64,000 bases of DNA from assembly GCF_003335105.1 (NCBI RefSeq), contig NZ_QFWQ01000008.1, positions 62,001-126,000 of the forward strand, given 5' to 3'. Shown here piece after piece: positions 35,101 to 43,930 of this stretch (within the stretch, counting starts at the first letter, position 1; each line of letters starts with the position of its first letter). Origin of the DNA: Rhodanobacter denitrificans. Its GTDB lineage: Bacteria > Pseudomonadota > Gammaproteobacteria > Xanthomonadales > Rhodanobacteraceae. Under the pieces are notes generated by a model. The model worked only from the letters and a program-made list of their open reading frames with translations. It was not told the DNA's origin and did not search any database. Both the position numbers and the translations under genes were made by a program.

Positions 35101-38100
35101 CGGCTCGTACACGACGTGCGCGACCTTGGATTCGGGATAGCGATCGCGCAGGTTGACGATCTGAGCGGTCAGCAGATCGGCGTCGGGCAACTGCGGCTCG
35201 GCGGCGTCGAACTGGCCCATTACGCGGTCGACCACGTCGACCGCCTGGTCGAGCAGGTGCACACCCTCGGAGGTCAGCGGCAGATTGGCCGCGCGCAGGC
35301 GCTTGAACAGACCTTCCAGCGGTGACAGCAGTTGCGTGAGCAACGGGATGTCGACCATCGCGATCGCGCCATGCAACGTATGCACGGCACGCAGCAGTTC
35401 TTCGCCGATCGGCAACTCGATGTCGCTGCGCTGGACCGCGGCGCGGATGGTCTGCAGGTATTGCGCCACTTCGCTGCGCAGGATCTCCAGCAGCACCGGA
35501 TCCACCGGCGGCATCACCGGCTCGGCCATGACGGGCTCGGCCGGGGCCCGCGCGGCAGCGGTTTCGGGATCGGTCAGGCCTGCTACCGGCACCGCTCCCG
35601 CGGCCGCATCGAAGCGCGGCACGCGCCGGCGCACGATCCGACGGACCGTTTCGGTGGCCCGCGGCGCATGATCCTCCACGCGGGCCGGCTTGCCGGCGGC
35701 CAGTTGCTCGGCCGTATGCATGATCGTGCTGAGCGGCGCCAACGGCACGCCGTCGCCCTTGAGCGCAGCAAGCAGCTGCGGCAACGCATCGATCGCATGC
35801 TGCACCAGCGCCTGAACGTCCGCGTTCGGCTCGATGGTGTTGTCGAGCACGCGGTTGAGCATGTCCTCCACCTTCCACGCAAACTCGCCCAGCACGCCGG
35901 CGCCCACCAGCCGGCCCGAGCCCTTCAGCGTGTGGAACGAACGGCGGATGCCGATCAGGGCCGCGGTCTGGGCCGGATCGGCCAGCCACGCCTGCTCGGC
36001 GGTGCGCAGGTTGTCGATCTCCTCCTGCATTTCCTCCAGGAAGATCTCGCGGATGTCGTCGTCGATGCCATCCGCGCTGGTGTTGAAGCGGGTATTCGCG
36101 GCCAGTGCGTCGCGCACCGGCACCTGTTCGACGACCTCTTCCTCGACCTCGACCCAGTCGTCCTGGTCGACTGCGGCATGACCCTCCCATCCGGCGGCCG
36201 TGGTCGCCTCGGTCGGTGCCAGGCGCAAGCCGTCCAGGTCATGGACGGGCACGGCAGGCGACGCGCTGTCGCCGACGAACAGGTGCCCGAGATTCTGACC
36301 CGGCAGCAGGCTGACGGATTCGGACAGCTCCGGGTGCTCTTCGTCATCGATCCGCTGGCTGGCCGGCACGACCGCTTCGGCGGCGGCGACAGACGCCGCG
36401 CGCGCCGACGGCACCGGCCAGTAGCCGAGCAGGCCGAGGCTGTGTTCCGCCACGTCGAGGATGTGCTCCAGGCCGCCGCGGTGTTCGCGCGCAGCCTCGA
36501 GGTAGTACTCCAGCGCCGCCAGCGCATCGGCCAGCTGATCCATCTGGGCGCCGCTCGGCACGCGCCGGTCATCCAGCAGCTCATGGTTGATGAACCGGCC
36601 GATGCCCTGCGCCAGCTCGGCCGGGCGCGGCGACGACAGCATGTTCATGGCGCCGGCGACTTCGTCCATCAACGCCGGTGCGCTGGCAAGGCGATCGTGC
36701 TCCCAGCCGGATTCGACGAACGCCACGATCGCGTCCTTGACCCTGCCGGTATTGCCGATCGCTTCCTGCATCAGGGTGGTGACCACCCCCAGCGCCTCGC
36801 TGCGCGGCAGCCCCTGCATGGCTTCAGGACCAGGCGACTCGTCCTCGGAACCGAGGCTCTCGATGTGGTCGTCCAGCGAAGCCTCGACATACAGCAACGC
36901 GCCGGCGACATCGAGCAGGGCTTCCTCGTCGGCCGGGCGCATGCGGTTGGCGATCTCGTCGAGCACCCGGCGCTGTTCGGTGACCACACGGCGCGGTACC
37001 GCCAGTGCCAGCATGCCGAGCGTGTCGCCCACGCGTTCGAGCACTTCGCCCTGTGCGGCGAGTTGTGCCGGATCACCGTCCTGCTGGCGCAGGAACAGAT
37101 CCAGCGCCTCCTTGACGCGCAGCAGGTCGTCCTTCAGCGCGCGCGATACGGAATCGAGCAGCGCGCGATTGTGCCCGGCCATCGAGCCGCGGGCGTGTTC
37201 CAGCTCGCCGGCGTCGGGCAGCAGGCTGTCCAGCGCGTAGGTGCTGCGCAGCAGTTCCATCTGCGGGCTGTGCTGCTTGGCCTGGGCCACGATGTAGAGC
37301 AGCTTGCAGGCCACCTCGTCGGCTTCGCCGCCACGCAGGCTGTCCTCGCCGTGCTCGATCAGCTGGCGGATGTTGCGGTCGACCTTGCCGACCAGCTGGC
37401 GTATCTCCCCGGCAAAGCCCTTGAGCTGGCCCTGCTCCAGACCTTCCAGCACGCCGGAGGCGATCCACCACAGGCGCCGGCCGTGCACGTAATGGCAGCG
37501 GGCGGTGATCGCCAGCAGGGTCTTGCGCATGTTCGCCAGCTGCAGCGCCGGGTTCTGCCCGCGGAACCAGCCCAGCAACTGCTGCTGGAAGCGCAGGCGC
37601 AGATCCACCAGCTCGCCGCGATGCGCCTCGGCGTAGGCCTCGCTCATCGCCGCGGGCGCCTGGTCCGGCAGGAACGCGTCGAGGTTGGGGTGGAACATCG
37701 CCGATTCGGGCAGCGCCTCCAGTCCGCGACTGGTGCGCAAGTCGTTCAGCAGCGGGAGAAGCACCACCGGCACGTCGCGGTGGCCGCCGGACAGTCGTTC
37801 GAGATAGTCGGGCAGTTGCATCAGGCCGCGCATCAGGGCGGCATAGGCTTCCTCGCGCTGGGCGACGCGGTCCCCCAGGAGCGCGAGGGCCAGTTCCTCC
37901 ATCTCCGCGGCCACCATCGCGGCGCCGTACAGCTCGACCATCTGCAAGGTGCCCCGCACCTGGTGCAGGTGATCGGCGCAGGTGCGCATGTAGTCGCGCT
38001 TGCCCGGATTGTCGACGTAGGACTCCAGCGCCTCGCGGGCGATCGACAGGGTATCGTCGAGCTCCGGCTTGACCCACTGCAGCGTGGTGAAATCGATGTG

Positions 38101-38115
38101 GTCTTGAAGTCTCAT
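32134..38115 (-). CDS. chpA: Hybrid CheA-type kinase ChpA of twitching motility
   Basis: Central kinase of the Pil-Chp chemosensory system, 1993 residues. Hpt-like modules: HQVRGTLQM near 52 (non-standard), RSFHTLKGSGRLVG near 729, VHTLHGAIAMVD near 908 and DLHTLKGGARIAG near 1247. Between the last two lies a charged 90-residue repeat (1095-1184). The CheA core follows: dimerisation (about 1389, NLVNHAGEVAIYRSRLEQQ), ATPase (MLRNAIAHGIEAP near 1570, DDGRGLNREAIRKRG, AGRGVGMDVV), a CheW domain (about 1690-1820) and a C-terminal receiver from about 1862 (LVMVVDDS, LLDIEMPRMDG, LGKPYQ). It phosphorylates PilG and PilH. P. aeruginosa ChpA is 2472 residues with more Hpt modules. Confidence 0.93.
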   Translation of the reverse strand: MRLQDHIDFTTLQWVKPELDDTLSIAREALESYVDNPGKRDYMRTCADHLHQVRGTLQMVELYGAAMVAAEMEELALALLGDRVAQREEAYAALMRGLMQLPDYLERLSGGHRDVPVVLLPLLNDLRTSRGLEALPESAMFHPNLDAFLPDQAPAAMSEAYAEAHRGELVDLRLRFQQQLLGWFRGQNPALQLANMRKTLLAITARCHYVHGRRLWWIASGVLEGLEQGQLKGFAGEIRQLVGKVDRNIRQLIEHGEDSLRGGEADEVACKLLYIVAQAKQHSPQMELLRSTYALDSLLPDAGELEHARGSMAGHNRALLDSVSRALKDDLLRVKEALDLFLRQQDGDPAQLAAQGEVLERVGDTLGMLALAVPRRVVTEQRRVLDEIANRMRPADEEALLDVAGALLYVEASLDDHIESLGSEDESPGPEAMQGLPRSEALGVVTTLMQEAIGNTGRVKDAIVAFVESGWEHDRLASAPALMDEVAGAMNMLSSPRPAELAQGIGRFINHELLDDRRVPSGAQMDQLADALAALEYYLEAAREHRGGLEHILDVAEHSLGLLGYWPVPSARAASVAAAEAVVPASQRIDDEEHPELSESVSLLPGQNLGHLFVGDSASPAVPVHDLDGLRLAPTEATTAAGWEGHAAVDQDDWVEVEEEVVEQVPVRDALAANTRFNTSADGIDDDIREIFLEEMQEEIDNLRTAEQAWLADPAQTAALIGIRRSFHTLKGSGRLVGAGVLGEFAWKVEDMLNRVLDNTIEPNADVQALVQHAIDALPQLLAALKGDGVPLAPLSTIMHTAEQLAAGKPARVEDHAPRATETVRRIVRRRVPRFDAAAGAVPVAGLTDPETAAARAPAEPVMAEPVMPPVDPVLLEILRSEVAQYLQTIRAAVQRSDIELPIGEELLRAVHTLHGAIAMVDIPLLTQLLSPLEGLFKRLRAANLPLTSEGVHLLDQAVDVVDRVMGQFDAAEPQLPDADLLTAQIVNLRDRYPESKVAHVVYEPRADEVEPEEPVGATDHAGVDETGMTASLEAGMLEATSAPSGEAPVASPAPAVGQASDVHPDEAHHDAVTAELMAALGAFDPEQAVAGKLAAERAEAARIAAEQQAAERAEAERVAAERLAAERAEAERIAAEQQAAERAEAERVAAEQQAAERAEAERVAAAKQAAERAEAKRASAADKTAHTENVAQDPVYALAGSGQIDADLLEVFIDEAREILDHADSVLAQWHAEPGNLAHVPELQRDLHTLKGGARIAGLVPVGDLSHATETLLEKPIRDPSGTGPLIAALEASFDQLHALVQQVSQGRTPDYPQAMINRLLALAGETALAHDAEPHVAATAVPAPAVPSPATAAVDGIDQLPELMPEAEEEVRSSQEQIRVRADLLDNLVNHAGEVAIYRSRLEQQVAGYRFNLVELEQTVSRLRSQLRMLEIETEAQIIARFQREHREAGMAAFDPLELDRYSQLQQYSRALAESVSDLVSIQNMLDELTRQAETLLIQQSRVSTELQDGLLRTRMLPFDTMVPNLRRTLRQAAQEEGKHAQLYVDGAHGEMDRNLLDRIKAPFEHMLRNAIAHGIEAPAERRKLGKPAEGAVHITVAREATEVVVRVSDDGRGLNREAIRKRGVERGLLRPETRPTDNQLLSLIAQPGFSTASQVTQLAGRGVGMDVVANEIKQLGGSLSIESEEGKGTTFVLRLPFTLAVTQAILVRIGEATFAIPMTSVQGVARVNPADLAALMAEDEPSFRYGSEAYGIHDLAELLGLPPGLPAEDEQQPLLLTRAGDLRAAIRIDAVLGSREIVVKSVGPQISSVPGLLGATIMGDGSVLIILDLAPLVRHGIIRREQRLAEGLSAVQAPVVEEAQVRPLVMVVDDSITMRKVTGRVLERHEYEVSTAKDGVDALEKLHERVPDLMLLDIEMPRMDGYELATHMKADPRLRDVPIIMITSRSGDKHRQRAFDIGVDRYLGKPYQEAELLAQIAEVLEQRAVEPIHD
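34564..34833 (-). repeat. Six-unit 45-bp in-frame tandem repeat inside chpA
   Basis: Six imperfect copies of a 45-bp unit encode a 15-residue repeat with the consensus AAERAEAERVAAEQQ. The unit length is a multiple of three, so copy number can change without breaking the frame. The encoded segment, rich in E, A and R, should be a long charged helix or coiled coil that spaces the third and fourth Hpt modules. Confidence 0.88.
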
Positions 38116-38129
38116 GCGCCTCTCTCAGC

Positions 38130-38157
38130 GGTTGCGCCATGCATGCATCACGCAACC
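38130..38157. repeat. Dyad between pilJ and chpA
   Basis: GGTTGCG (38130-38136) and CGCAACC (38151-38157) flank an ATGCATGCAT core in the 89-bp pilJ-chpA gap, 15 bp before the chpA start. It could be a regulator site or an RNA hairpin that affects chpA translation. No assignment is possible. Confidence 0.45.
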
Positions 38158-38204
38158 AACGAGACTACTCCCCGTCAAAATGCCCATACCAGCCAGGCCC
38201 GTTG

Positions 38205-40241
38205 TCAGCCCGGCAGCTTGAAGTGCGCCACCGAGCGCCGCAGGTCGCTCGCCAGTTGCGCCAGCGTACCGATCGAGTCGGCCGTCTGGCTCGCGCCCTG
38301 CGAGGTCTGCGAGGTGATTTCCTGGATCGCGTTCATCGAATGCGAAATGTCGGTCGCCGCCGCGGACTGCTCGCGCGCCGCGGTGGAGATGTTCTGAATC
38401 AGCGAGGACAGATCGTGCGAGACGCGCTCGATGTCGCCCAGCGCGCTGCCGGCGTCCTCCGCCTTGCGTGCGCCGGCGACCACCTCGGCGGTGGTCTGCT
38501 CCATCGAGTTCACCGCCTCGTTGGTATCGGACTGAATGGTCTGCACCAGCGCCTCGATGCGCTTGGTGGCGCTGGTCGAGCGTTCCGCCAGCCGCTGCAC
38601 TTCGTCCGCCACCACCGCGAAACCGCGACCCGCCTCGCCGGCCGAAGCCGCCTGGATCGCAGCGTTCAAGGCAAGGATGTTGGTCTGCTCGGCGATGTCG
38701 TTGATCAGTTCAACGATCGAGCCGATCTCCTGCGAGGATTCGCCCAGCCGCTTGATGCGCTTGGAGGTCTCCTGGATCTGGTCGCGGATCGAGTCCATGC
38801 CGGAGATCGTCTCGCGCACCACCTCGGCGCCGTGCGAGGCGATCTTCACCGAGCGTTCCGCCACGTCGGCCGACTCGGCGGAGTTCTTCGACACGTCGTC
38901 CATCGAACTCGCGATCTGGTTGATCGCCGAGGTCGCGGTGCTGATCTGCTGCGCCTGCTGCTCGGCCGCGTTGGCCAGGTGGCGGGCGGTGGTCTGGGTT
39001 TCCTGCGCCGAGGACGACACCTGCTCGGAGGTCTCGTTGATGGTGGTCACCAGGGATCGCAGCTCGTCGATGGCGTAGTTCACCGAGTCGGCGATGGCGC
39101 CGGTGATGTCCTCCGACACCGTGGTCTTCACGGTCAGGTCGCCTTCCGCCAGCGAGCCCATCTCGTCCAGCAGGCGCATGATCGCCTCCTGGTTGCGCTG
39201 GTTCAGTTCGGTACTCTGCGCGAACCGGCGGCGCTGGTCGCGCACCAGGGCGATGACCAGCAGCAGGGCGAACGCCACCGCGGCGATCGCGCCGAGCAGG
39301 CCCCACCACACGTTGGGGAACAGCCGGCGCAACGGCAGCTTGCCGATCTGCTCGGACAGGTCGTTCGCGCGCAGCAGCACGGTCTGCGAATCCAGCGAGG
39401 CCTGGTTGCCCGCGCGCTTCACGTCGGCGATGTTGCCGGCGGCGGCGATCAGCCTGGCCACCGGGTCGGCCAGCTGGGCCCAGCCGGCATCCATTTCGGT
39501 GAGGATCTTGTGCGCGTTGGCGTCGTTGATCGGCCGCACGCCGCTGTCGGGGTTGCCCTCGAGCAACCCCTTCAGCACGCTGCCGTACAGCTGCGCGTCG
39601 CGGGACAGGCCATCAGCCGCGGACTGGGCATTGTCACCACCCTGCAGCACCTCCTGCACGCGGCGGATGATACGGTCGGCGGACAGCATCTGGCGAGACG
39701 TGCCCAGCATCTGTTCGGCGCTGCCGTTGCGCTGCTGCAGGATGTTGACGACCTGCTCCATGCTCGAGTTGAGCAGCGGCATCTGCTGCGACAGCGTGGC
39801 GGCGCGCTGTCCGGAATCGAGCACCACGGCCTTGTTGGAGAGGATCTTGCCGATGTCGGTGTCGAGCTGCCTCCACGAGGCGTCGAGCGCGCTCACGGCG
39901 CGGCCGGCCGGCGTGGCGTTGTTGTCGGCGTAGGGCTTCATGCTGCCACTTGGATCGCCCTTGCCCAGCTTCTGCACGGCCGAATCGATCGCGTTGCGGG
40001 TGGATTCGAGCTCCTTGAAGGAGTCGGTGTTGCCGTCCGCCGACTCCAGTGCGAACTTCGCCGTCTGCTGAGACAGCACCTGGATCTGTGTGGTCAGCGC
40101 AATCGCCTGGCGGTCCTCGCCGTTCTTCTGGTTGAGCATGAAGAAATCCAGCGCGGCAAAACCCATCGCTATCAGCAGCAGGACAATGAGTACGGTGTAA
40201 CCGCGCTCCCGGCTGACGCCCCCTGTAGTGCTCATGTTCAC
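38205..40241 (-). CDS. pilJ: Methyl-accepting chemotaxis protein PilJ
   Basis: Chemoreceptor of the type IV pilus signalling system, 678 residues. A first helix (about 15-35), a periplasmic region of about 280 residues with the PilJ-type four-helix repeats, a second helix (about 314-337), a HAMP-like stretch ([41 protein letters not shown]) and the signalling domain with the near-invariant hairpin tip [20 protein letters not shown] (about residues 495-514). In P. aeruginosa PilJ interacts with PilA and drives cAMP and twitching. The gene that would follow in Pseudomonas, pilK, is absent; chpA follows after 89 bp. Confidence 0.95.
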   Translation of the reverse strand: MNMSTTGGVSRERGYTVLIVLLLIAMGFAALDFFMLNQKNGEDRQAIALTTQIQVLSQQTAKFALESADGNTDSFKELESTRNAIDSAVQKLGKGDPSGSMKPYADNNATPAGRAVSALDASWRQLDTDIGKILSNKAVVLDSGQRAATLSQQMPLLNSSMEQVVNILQQRNGSAEQMLGTSRQMLSADRIIRRVQEVLQGGDNAQSAADGLSRDAQLYGSVLKGLLEGNPDSGVRPINDANAHKILTEMDAGWAQLADPVARLIAAAGNIADVKRAGNQASLDSQTVLLRANDLSEQIGKLPLRRLFPNVWWGLLGAIAAVAFALLLVIALVRDQRRRFAQSTELNQRNQEAIMRLLDEMGSLAEGDLTVKTTVSEDITGAIADSVNYAIDELRSLVTTINETSEQVSSSAQETQTTARHLANAAEQQAQQISTATSAINQIASSMDDVSKNSAESADVAERSVKIASHGAEVVRETISGMDSIRDQIQETSKRIKRLGESSQEIGSIVELINDIAEQTNILALNAAIQAASAGEAGRGFAVVADEVQRLAERSTSATKRIEALVQTIQSDTNEAVNSMEQTTAEVVAGARKAEDAGSALGDIERVSHDLSSLIQNISTAAREQSAAATDISHSMNAIQEITSQTSQGASQTADSIGTLAQLASDLRRSVAHFKLPG

Positions 40242-40348
40242 CTCATCCGTCTAACTGATTACGTCACCGGCTCCGCAGAGCGCGTACCACCAGGGAATGC
40301 CCGTCCCGAGATTGCCGGCCCTGCAGGCGCCGGCCCTTCATGCCACTG

Positions 40349-40381
40349 CGGCAAGCCGCGGCTTCAGGCCGCGGCTTGCCG
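40349..40381. promoter_or_regulatory. Strong hairpin straddling the pilI stop codon
   Basis: A perfect 14-bp inverted repeat, CGGCAAGCCGCGGC (40349-40362) and its complement (40368-40381), encloses a 5-base loop. The pilI stop (40364-40366) is in the loop. No T-tract follows on the minus strand, so it looks like a partial terminator, an RNA processing site or a stabiliser separating pilGHI from pilJ-chpABC, not a strong terminator. Confidence 0.65.
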
Positions 40382-40903
40382 GAAATCCGGTGCGCGCACC
40401 AGCCGGTTCATGCTGAACATCGCCAGTTGCTGTTCGCCCACGCGGCTGTCGACGAAACGGGAAAGCCGCGGATCATCCTCGGCTCCGGCCTCGCGCCGCT
40501 GTTCCTCGTCCACGGTGCGCTGGCCGAACACCTCGTCCACCAGCAGCGCCACGCTGCCGCCGCCCTGGCGCACCACCAGCAGGCGGGTGCGGTCGGTGTA
40601 CTGCGTGCGTTCGCCGAACAGGAAGCGGCCGAAATCGACCACCGGCACCAGGTTGCCGCGCACGTTGGCCACGCCGAGCAGCCACGGCTGCGTCCCCGGC
40701 ACCGGGGTGAGCACCGGCACCGCGAGCAATTCGTTGATCTCGTCGATGCCGCTGACCAGCAGCCGCGAGCCGACGCGGAAGCCGATCCCGCGCCACAGGC
40801 CGGGCGCCTCGAACTTCTCCTGCGTATCCGATGCGTGCGCCAGCGACAGCCGCTCGTACCGCGCCAGGATCTCGAACGGAGTGCGGTTGACGGGCTCGTT
40901 CAT
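40364..40903 (-). CDS. pilI: CheW-like adaptor PilI
   Basis: Adaptor of 179 residues that connects the PilJ receptor to the ChpA kinase. The CheW domain covers about residues 30-170: GIGFRVGSRLLVSGIDEINELL, WLLGVANVRGNLVPVVDFGRFLFG (the core CheW signature) and VALLVDEVFGQRTV. Overlaps pilH by 4 bp. Its stop codon lies in the loop of a strong hairpin. Confidence 0.93.
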   Translation of the reverse strand: MNEPVNRTPFEILARYERLSLAHASDTQEKFEAPGLWRGIGFRVGSRLLVSGIDEINELLAVPVLTPVPGTQPWLLGVANVRGNLVPVVDFGRFLFGERTQYTDRTRLLVVRQGGGSVALLVDEVFGQRTVDEEQRREAGAEDDPRLSRFVDSRVGEQQLAMFSMNRLVRAPDFRQAAA

Positions 40904-41271
40904 GTCGCGCTCGGCAGCAATTCGTTGATGCAGGCCAGCAGTTCCTTTTCGTTCACCGGCTTGGTAATGAACGCGCGGGCGCCCTGGCGCAGGCCCCAGA
41001 CACGGTCGGTTTCCATCGACTTGGTGGTGATCATCACGATCGGCACTGCCGAGGTGACCGGGTCGCGGGTCAGCGTGCGGGTCGCCTGGAAGCCGTTCAT
41101 GCCGGGCATGATGACGTCCATGATGACCAGCGCCGGAAGATCGGAGCGCACGCGCTCGATGCCTTCCTCGGCGGTGCTGACGGCGACGACCTGATGCCCG
41201 GCCCGTTCCAGCAGCGTGGTGAACACGCGCACGTCGGTCGGCGAGTCGTCGATGATGAGAATATTGGCCAC
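40900..41271 (-). CDS. pilH: Single-domain response regulator PilH
   Basis: CheY-like receiver of 123 residues without an output domain. Acidic pair in ILIIDDS, phosphoacceptor in ALVIMDVIMPGMNG (about Asp52), Thr/Ser switch in VMITTKS and Lys in FITKPVNEKE. In Pseudomonas PilH acts with or as a phosphate sink for PilG, controlling pilus retraction. The start is GTG, with a G-rich ribosome site a few bases upstream; it lies 22 bp after pilG and overlaps pilI by 4 bp. Confidence 0.94.
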   Translation of the reverse strand: MANILIIDDSPTDVRVFTTLLERAGHQVVAVSTAEEGIERVRSDLPALVIMDVIMPGMNGFQATRTLTRDPVTSAVPIVMITTKSMETDRVWGLRQGARAFITKPVNEKELLACINELLPSAT

Positions 41272-41293
41272 AGGCCCCCCTCAGAATCTGCAG

Positions 41294-41692
41294 TCAGTGG
41301 CTCGAGACCGTGCCGACATGGCGATGGATGGCGCCCAGCAGCTCGTCACGCGTGAACGGCTTGGTCAGGTATTGTTCGGCGCCCACGATGCGGCCACGCG
41401 CCTTGTCGAACAGGCCGTCCTTCGAACTCAGCATGATCACCGGCGTGGCGCGGAACTGCGGATTGTTCTTGATCAGCGCGCAGGTCTGGTAGCCGTCCAG
41501 CCGCGGCATCATGATGTCGACGAAGATGATCGCGGGCTTCTGGTCGGAGATCTTGGCCAATGCCTCGAAGCCGTCGACGGCGGTCAGTACTTCGCAGCCC
41601 TCTTTCTTGAGCAGGGTCTCCGCGGTGCGGCGGATGGTCTTGGAGTCATCGATCACCATGACCTTGAGACCAGCCAAGTCATTAGCACTCAT
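41294..41692 (-). CDS. pilG: Single-domain response regulator PilG
   Basis: First gene of the pil-chp operon, a 132-residue receiver that in Pseudomonas stimulates pilus extension and cAMP synthesis. Acidic pair in VMVIDDSKTIRR, phosphoacceptor in AIIFVDIMMPRLDG, Ser switch in IMLSSKDG and Lys in YLTKPFTRDE. The ATG at 41692 (MSANDLAG) was chosen because AGGTGA lies 8 bp upstream; an in-frame GTG at 41704 would overlap that ribosome site. Confidence 0.94.
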   Translation of the reverse strand: MSANDLAGLKVMVIDDSKTIRRTAETLLKKEGCEVLTAVDGFEALAKISDQKPAIIFVDIMMPRLDGYQTCALIKNNPQFRATPVIMLSSKDGLFDKARGRIVGAEQYLTKPFTRDELLGAIHRHVGTVSSH

Positions 41693-42034
41693 GTTCAAAT
41701 TCACCTACTCCCCCCTGCGGCTCACTCGAGCTCAGGATAGGCACCATGGCATGCAATGGTCATGCCGGACGGTGCGCAGCAAAAAAGTCGAAACGAACCA
41801 CCCGATAAGACCGCGCTGTAGCGGGATATCCAAGGCTTTGCTGTTTACTGCCTGCCCGCCGAGACTGTCAAGCAATAATCACCCCTGCTGCCTGCCACCC
41901 GCACAACGTGACCCATATTGGCACCATCCGGCCGCCGGCGACAGCGACGCGGCACGGGATTTCCCGCATCCGCCTTAGTATAGCGGCCTGACGATCCCGA
42001 CCCGCCCCACGGGTCGCCACCCACGGAGAATGTG
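41693..42034. other. Divergent pilG-gshB intergenic region
   Basis: About 340 bp without a gene between the two divergent operons. It is less GC-rich than the coding sequence around it and contains the probable pilG promoter (41842-41871). On the plus strand a possible -10 of the form TATAGC lies near 41975, about 60 bp before gshB, but no convincing -35 was found. Small dyads are present; no RNA gene was recognised. Confidence 0.6.
41842..41871 (-). promoter_or_regulatory. Probable sigma-70 promoter of the pil-chp operon
   Basis: Minus-strand -35 box TTGACA (41866-41871) and -10 box TAAACA (41842-41847) with an 18-bp spacer, about 145 bp before the pilG start. The leader so created is long enough to hold extra control. 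This is sequence match only. Confidence 0.5.
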
Positions 42035-43012
42035 ATGACCCTTTCGGTCGGCGTGCTGATGGATCCCATCAGTGCGATCAAGATAGCCAAGGACACCAGC
42101 TTCGCGATGCTGCTGGAGGCCGGTCGCCGCGGCCATTCACTGCACTACTTCGAGCAGGGCGACCTGGCCCTGCGCAACGGCGAACCCTGGGCGCGGATCG
42201 CCCCGCTCGAGGTGCGCGAGGACCCGCAGCACTGGTTCACGCTGGGCCCGGCGCAGTGGCGAGACCTGCGCGAACTCGACGTGGTGCTGATGCGCAAGGA
42301 TCCGCCGGTCGACGCCCAGTTCATCTACGACACGATGGTGCTGGAGGCGGCCCGGCGCGGCGGCGTGGCGGTGATCAACGACCCGCGCTCGCTGCGCGAC
42401 TGCAACGAGAAGCTGTTCTCGCTGGAATTCCCGCAATGCATCGCGCCGACCCTGGTCTCGCGCGATCCGGGCGAACTGCGCCGGTTCACAGCTGAACACG
42501 GCGAGGTGGTGCTGAAGCCGCTGGACGGCATGGGCGGGCGCGGCATCTTCCGGGCCAGGGCCGGCGACGGCAACCTCAATTCGATGCTGGAGACCCTGCT
42601 CGGCGGCGATGCCCACGGCGAAGGGCGGCAATTCACGATCGCCCAGAAGTTCATTCCCGCCATCAGCGCCGGCGACAAGCGCATCCTGGTGATCGACGGC
42701 GAGCCGGTGCCCTACGCGCTGGCGCGCATTCCGCAAGGCGACGAATTCCGCGGCAACCTGGCCGCCGGCGGCCGCGGCGTCGGCGTGCCGCTGTCCGAGC
42801 GCGACCGCTGGATCGTGGACCAGGTGGCGCCGGAACTCCGCCGGCGCGGCCTGCTGTTCGTCGGACTGGACGTGATCGGCGACTACCTGACCGAGATCAA
42901 CGTCACATCCCCGACCTGCGTGCGTGAGCTGGACGCGCAGTTCGGGCTTAACATTGCCGGCCAGCTGTTCGATGTCGTCGAGCGGCACGTCACCGGAAAC
43001 CGCAACGCGTGA
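42035..43012 (+). CDS. gshB: Glutathione synthetase (GshB)
   Basis: ATP-grasp ligase of 325 residues that joins gamma-glutamylcysteine and glycine to make glutathione. MDPISAIKIAKDTSFAML is the family's N-terminal signature; VLMRKDPP, FVVLKPLDGMGGRGIF-type ATP-binding loop (VVLKPLDGMGGRGIF) and YLTEINVTSPTCVREL near the C-terminus complete the active site. The ATG at 42035 follows GGAGAA. It is divergent from pilG and its stop overlaps the GTG start of tonB. Confidence 0.96.
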   Translation: MTLSVGVLMDPISAIKIAKDTSFAMLLEAGRRGHSLHYFEQGDLALRNGEPWARIAPLEVREDPQHWFTLGPAQWRDLRELDVVLMRKDPPVDAQFIYDTMVLEAARRGGVAVINDPRSLRDCNEKLFSLEFPQCIAPTLVSRDPGELRRFTAEHGEVVLKPLDGMGGRGIFRARAGDGNLNSMLETLLGGDAHGEGRQFTIAQKFIPAISAGDKRILVIDGEPVPYALARIPQGDEFRGNLAAGGRGVGVPLSERDRWIVDQVAPELRRRGLLFVGLDVIGDYLTEINVTSPTCVRELDAQFGLNIAGQLFDVVERHVTGNRNA

Positions 43013-43878
43013 GCGCCACCGCAACCGTCAATCCGTCGCCCGATCCGATCGGCGCCACCCTGCTGTTCTCGCTGTTGCTGCACGGCGTGCTGCTGCTGGG
43101 CATCACGTTCCATTTCGCGAAGCCAGCGCCCAGTCTGCCCACGCTGGACGTGACCCTGGTCAACGTGGCCAACCAGCAGGCGCCGGACAAGGCGGACTTC
43201 CTGGCCCAGGCCAACAACACCGGCGGCGGCCGCAGCGACCGCGCCGCGCGGCCGTCGGAGCTGTTCTCCGGCGCCATCCCGAAGCCCGATCCCGGCATCG
43301 CGGCACAACCGGTCGAAGCCACCACGCCGCAGCCGCGCGAGGCCACCCCGACGCGCATGGTCACCACCAGCGGCGCCACCGATTTCCGCGTGACCAGCGA
43401 TACCGCGCAAACCGAGGTCGATCCGCAGGAACCGACGCCCACCGCCGACGAACTGAGGCGTCAGCAGGCGATCGCCCAGCTGGCCGCCGAGCTGAGCAGG
43501 AAGAAGGTGGACTACGCCAAGCGGCCGAAGGTGAAGTACCTCACCGCCAGCACCCGCGAATACGCCTATGCCGCCTACATGCGCGGCTGGTCCGACCGGG
43601 TCGAGCGGGTCGGCAATCTCAACTACCCGGAAGAAGCCCGCAGCCGCGGCCTGCACGGCGACGTGCTGCTCACCGTGGTGCTGAACCTCGACGGCAGCAT
43701 CAAGAACATCGAGGTGATCCAGAGCTCCGGCCAGAAGGTGCTGGATGCGGCTGCCGAGCGCATCGTGCGGCTGGCCGCCCCGTTCCCGCCCGCGCCACGG
43801 AGCAACGAGCGCATCGACGAGCTCAATATCACCCGCACCTGGCGCTTCCAGCCGAACAACGTGCTGCAGACCCGCTGA
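43009..43878 (+). CDS. tonB: Energy transducer TonB
   Basis: 289-residue TonB protein. An N-terminal membrane anchor (about residues 14-36, LLFSLLLHGVLLLGITFHF, with the conserved His used for ExbB contact) is followed by a Pro/Thr-rich periplasmic spacer (about 50-160) and the C-terminal TonB domain (about 205-285; YPEEARSRGLHGDVLL, SSGQKVLDAAAERIV, TRTWRFQP). It starts with GTG overlapping the gshB stop (GTGA). exbB and exbD are not adjacent. It would power the TonB receptors, two of which are in this window. Confidence 0.94.
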   Translation: MSATATVNPSPDPIGATLLFSLLLHGVLLLGITFHFAKPAPSLPTLDVTLVNVANQQAPDKADFLAQANNTGGGRSDRAARPSELFSGAIPKPDPGIAAQPVEATTPQPREATPTRMVTTSGATDFRVTSDTAQTEVDPQEPTPTADELRRQQAIAQLAAELSRKKVDYAKRPKVKYLTASTREYAYAAYMRGWSDRVERVGNLNYPEEARSRGLHGDVLLTVVLNLDGSIKNIEVIQSSGQKVLDAAAERIVRLAAPFPPAPRSNERIDELNITRTWRFQPNNVLQTR

Positions 43879-43930
43879 ACGGCCCTCCCGGCCTGCAGCG
43901 CACGCCGCGCCGTGCGCTTACAATGTGCGC

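Noticed and set aside
35332-38397. A 1021-residue plus-strand frame opposite chpA
   Set aside because: It is antisense to the Hpt region of chpA, has no ribosome site or recognisable domain, and shows Arg/His/Gln-rich composition.
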